Below are positions 63,073 through 64,000 of a stretch of 64,000 nt of DNA, piece by piece. The notes under the pieces are model-generated. The model saw only the letters and a program-made list of their open reading frames with translations. It searched no databases and was not told where the DNA came from. Position 1 is the first letter of the stretch. Each line of letters opens with the position of its first letter. A program made the translations under genes and the position numbers. Source of the stretch: Lachnospiraceae bacterium (GTDB lineage Bacteria; Bacillota; Clostridia; Lachnospirales; Lachnospiraceae); contig CAJTDD010000015.1 in assembly GCA_910574885.1 (NCBI GenBank), forward strand, positions 1 through 64,000. The letters are read 5' to 3'.

Positions 63073-63939
63073 TTACTTGCTCTCTTTTGTCAGTTTAAGC
63101 AAACGTCCATTTCTTATAAGTCCATCCAATGTGGATGAAAATACAATCCCGTTTTTATTTATCTTGTCTGTATTCATACTGATATCTCTGGGAGCCGGCG
63201 CAAAAGCTTCCTCGTTTCTCTGTACAACTTTCGCATCCCATCCAAGCTTTGTAAACATGGCAATTACCGTCTCATATGTATTCCTGTCATTGGGAGAGCC
63301 AAAGTTATAGACTCCGCCTTCTAGTTCCCACGCATACTCAAGATTACGGACGACTTCATCCACATCCGTAATCCCCCTCACATCATGTACCGGGTAACGC
63401 AGAATCTCCTTCTTTTTAAGTCCCAAAGCCAGTGTCCGGAAGAAATCTCCATGCTCATATTTGCTTTTTGTTACGGTGTCATACATCCATGACAGCCGAA
63501 GCATCACACACTTTGGATTTTCTGCCAGACATTCCTCCTCGGCCTGTTTCTTCTGCCTTCCGTAAACATTGAGCGAATTCACACTCTCATCTTCTCGGTG
63601 GGGTCCTGGTATCTTGCTTCCGAAGTAAATCTGGTCAGAACTGCACATCAGGCATTTTGCATGGAGTTCTGCCGATGCCAGGGCGATATTCCTGCTTCCT
63701 TCTACATTCATCTTCCAAGACCTTTCCGGCTCTTTCTCACACATTCCCACATCGGAGACTGCCGCGCTGTGTATCACAAAATGTGGCTTGAAATCATGGA
63801 ATATCGCAGAAACTTTTTCTTTGTCGGTAATATCCATCTCCTGATGCCCCGGCGTTACGACCTCATAGTTTCTGCCATAAAATTCTGCAATTCTCCTTCC
63901 CAGGAAACCGGATGCGCCTGTAACTAATAATCTTTTCAT
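63073..63939 (-). CDS. RmlD-like NAD(P)-dependent sugar-nucleotide reductase (extended SDR)
   Basis: 288 aa. The Rossmann start LLVTGASGFLGRRIAEFYG, the segment HFVIHSAAVSDVGMCEKEPE, and a catalytic YxxxK in NVYGRQKKQAEE place it with RmlD/dTDP-4-dehydrorhamnose-reductase-like SDRs. Typical members reduce 4-keto sugars, but no other rhamnose genes are here, and stand-alone relatives often have unknown substrates. A GATAAAGGAAAGAG ribosome site precedes the ATG. Confidence 0.85.
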   Translation of the reverse strand: MKRLLVTGASGFLGRRIAEFYGRNYEVVTPGHQEMDITDKEKVSAIFHDFKPHFVIHSAAVSDVGMCEKEPERSWKMNVEGSRNIALASAELHAKCLMCSSDQIYFGSKIPGPHREDESVNSLNVYGRQKKQAEEECLAENPKCVMLRLSWMYDTVTKSKYEHGDFFRTLALGLKKKEILRYPVHDVRGITDVDEVVRNLEYAWELEGGVYNFGSPNDRNTYETVIAMFTKLGWDAKVVQRNEEAFAPAPRDISMNTDKINKNGIVFSSTLDGLIRNGRLLKLTKESK

Positions 63940-63958
63940 CGCTTATCTCTTTCCTTTA

Positions 63959-64000
63959 TCAAATTTTCTTCAAATGGAAGAGCCTTGACAGAAAATCGCC
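63959..64000 (-). CDS. Possible C-terminal end of a gene running off the window
   Basis: The minus strand is open from the window edge for 13 codons (GDFLSRLFHLKKI, then TGA) and ends 19 bp before the RmlD-like start, a typical operon spacing. Too little is visible to name it, and it may be chance. Confidence 0.25.
   Translation of the reverse strand, partial: GDFLSRLFHLKKI

Noticed and set aside
62887..63138. 83-codon plus-strand frame near the right end
   Set aside because: It lies opposite the GyrI-like remnant and the end of the RmlD-like gene and reads as low-complexity hydrophobic sequence.
1..64000. CRISPR arrays, tRNA or rRNA genes, insertion sequences, prophage
   Set aside because: I saw no regularly spaced repeats, cloverleaf sequences, transposase or integrase motifs, or phage structural genes; a covariance search could still find a tRNA missed by eye.

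Overview
The window looks like chromosome from a spore-forming, gut-type Lachnospiraceae bacterium (Clostridia). This rests on the gene content (an alpha/beta-type small acid-soluble spore protein, pyruvate phosphate dikinase, fused ThrE exporter, single-chain GlyRS, era/recO/glyS cluster), strong Shine-Dalgarno sites, sigma-A-type promoters and moderate GC. No rRNA, tRNA, CRISPR array, insertion sequence or prophage was recognised by eye.

Layout. 0.1-8.3 kb (minus): a complete Firmicutes-type (T7SSb) type VII secretion operon, esaA-like / WXG100 / essA-like / esaB / essB / essC, behind a near-consensus promoter followed by a perfect palindrome. 8.6-11.8 kb (plus): one large repair protein joining an EndoQ-like PHP nuclease domain to a UvrD-type helicase. 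11.8-15.8 kb (minus): pyrimidine genes pyrC-pyrF-pyrK-pyrD. 15.9-21.0 kb (minus): a cell-wall remodelling operon, PucR/CdaR-type regulator - ftsE - ftsX - coiled-coil M23 hydrolase - S41 protease. 21.3-22.3 kb (plus): a spore protein and a WecG/TagA glycosyltransferase. 22.4-24.5 kb (minus): a PadR - DUF1700 - DUF4097 - PspC envelope operon with a palindromic operator over its promoter. 24.8-30.6 kb: a YczE-like membrane protein and two paralogous chemoreceptors flanking a ThrE-type exporter. 30.7-36.9 kb: an oxidoreductase, pyruvate phosphate dikinase, a membrane protein of unknown function, a sugar O-acetyltransferase and a YesL-like protein.

36.9-48.7 kb is a carbohydrate locus and the most interesting region. 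It has a multidomain GH31 enzyme, two ABC permeases, a solute-binding lipoprotein, a Gfo/Idh/MocA protein with an extra Cys cluster, a GH129/DUF5696-like glycosidase and a divergent AraC regulator. Both glycosidases resemble families that include alpha-N-acetylgalactosaminidases, so import and intracellular cleavage of alpha-GalNAc glycans or glycopeptides is a reasonable hypothesis. The binding-protein gene is frameshifted at a run of ten G just after the lipobox, so it is either phase variable or mis-sequenced. The GH31 protein carries export-type accessory domains but has no signal peptide.

48.9-54.4 kb: an M18 aminopeptidase and a threonine module (tdh-kbl with a divergent sstT transporter). 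54.5-60.8 kb (minus): M16C protease - era - YqzL-like small ORF - recO - glyS. 60.9-62.9 kb: an NhaC-type transporter behind a clear lysine riboswitch and terminator, so probably a lysine transporter. 62.9-64.0 kb: a remnant of a GyrI-like domain and an RmlD-like reductase.
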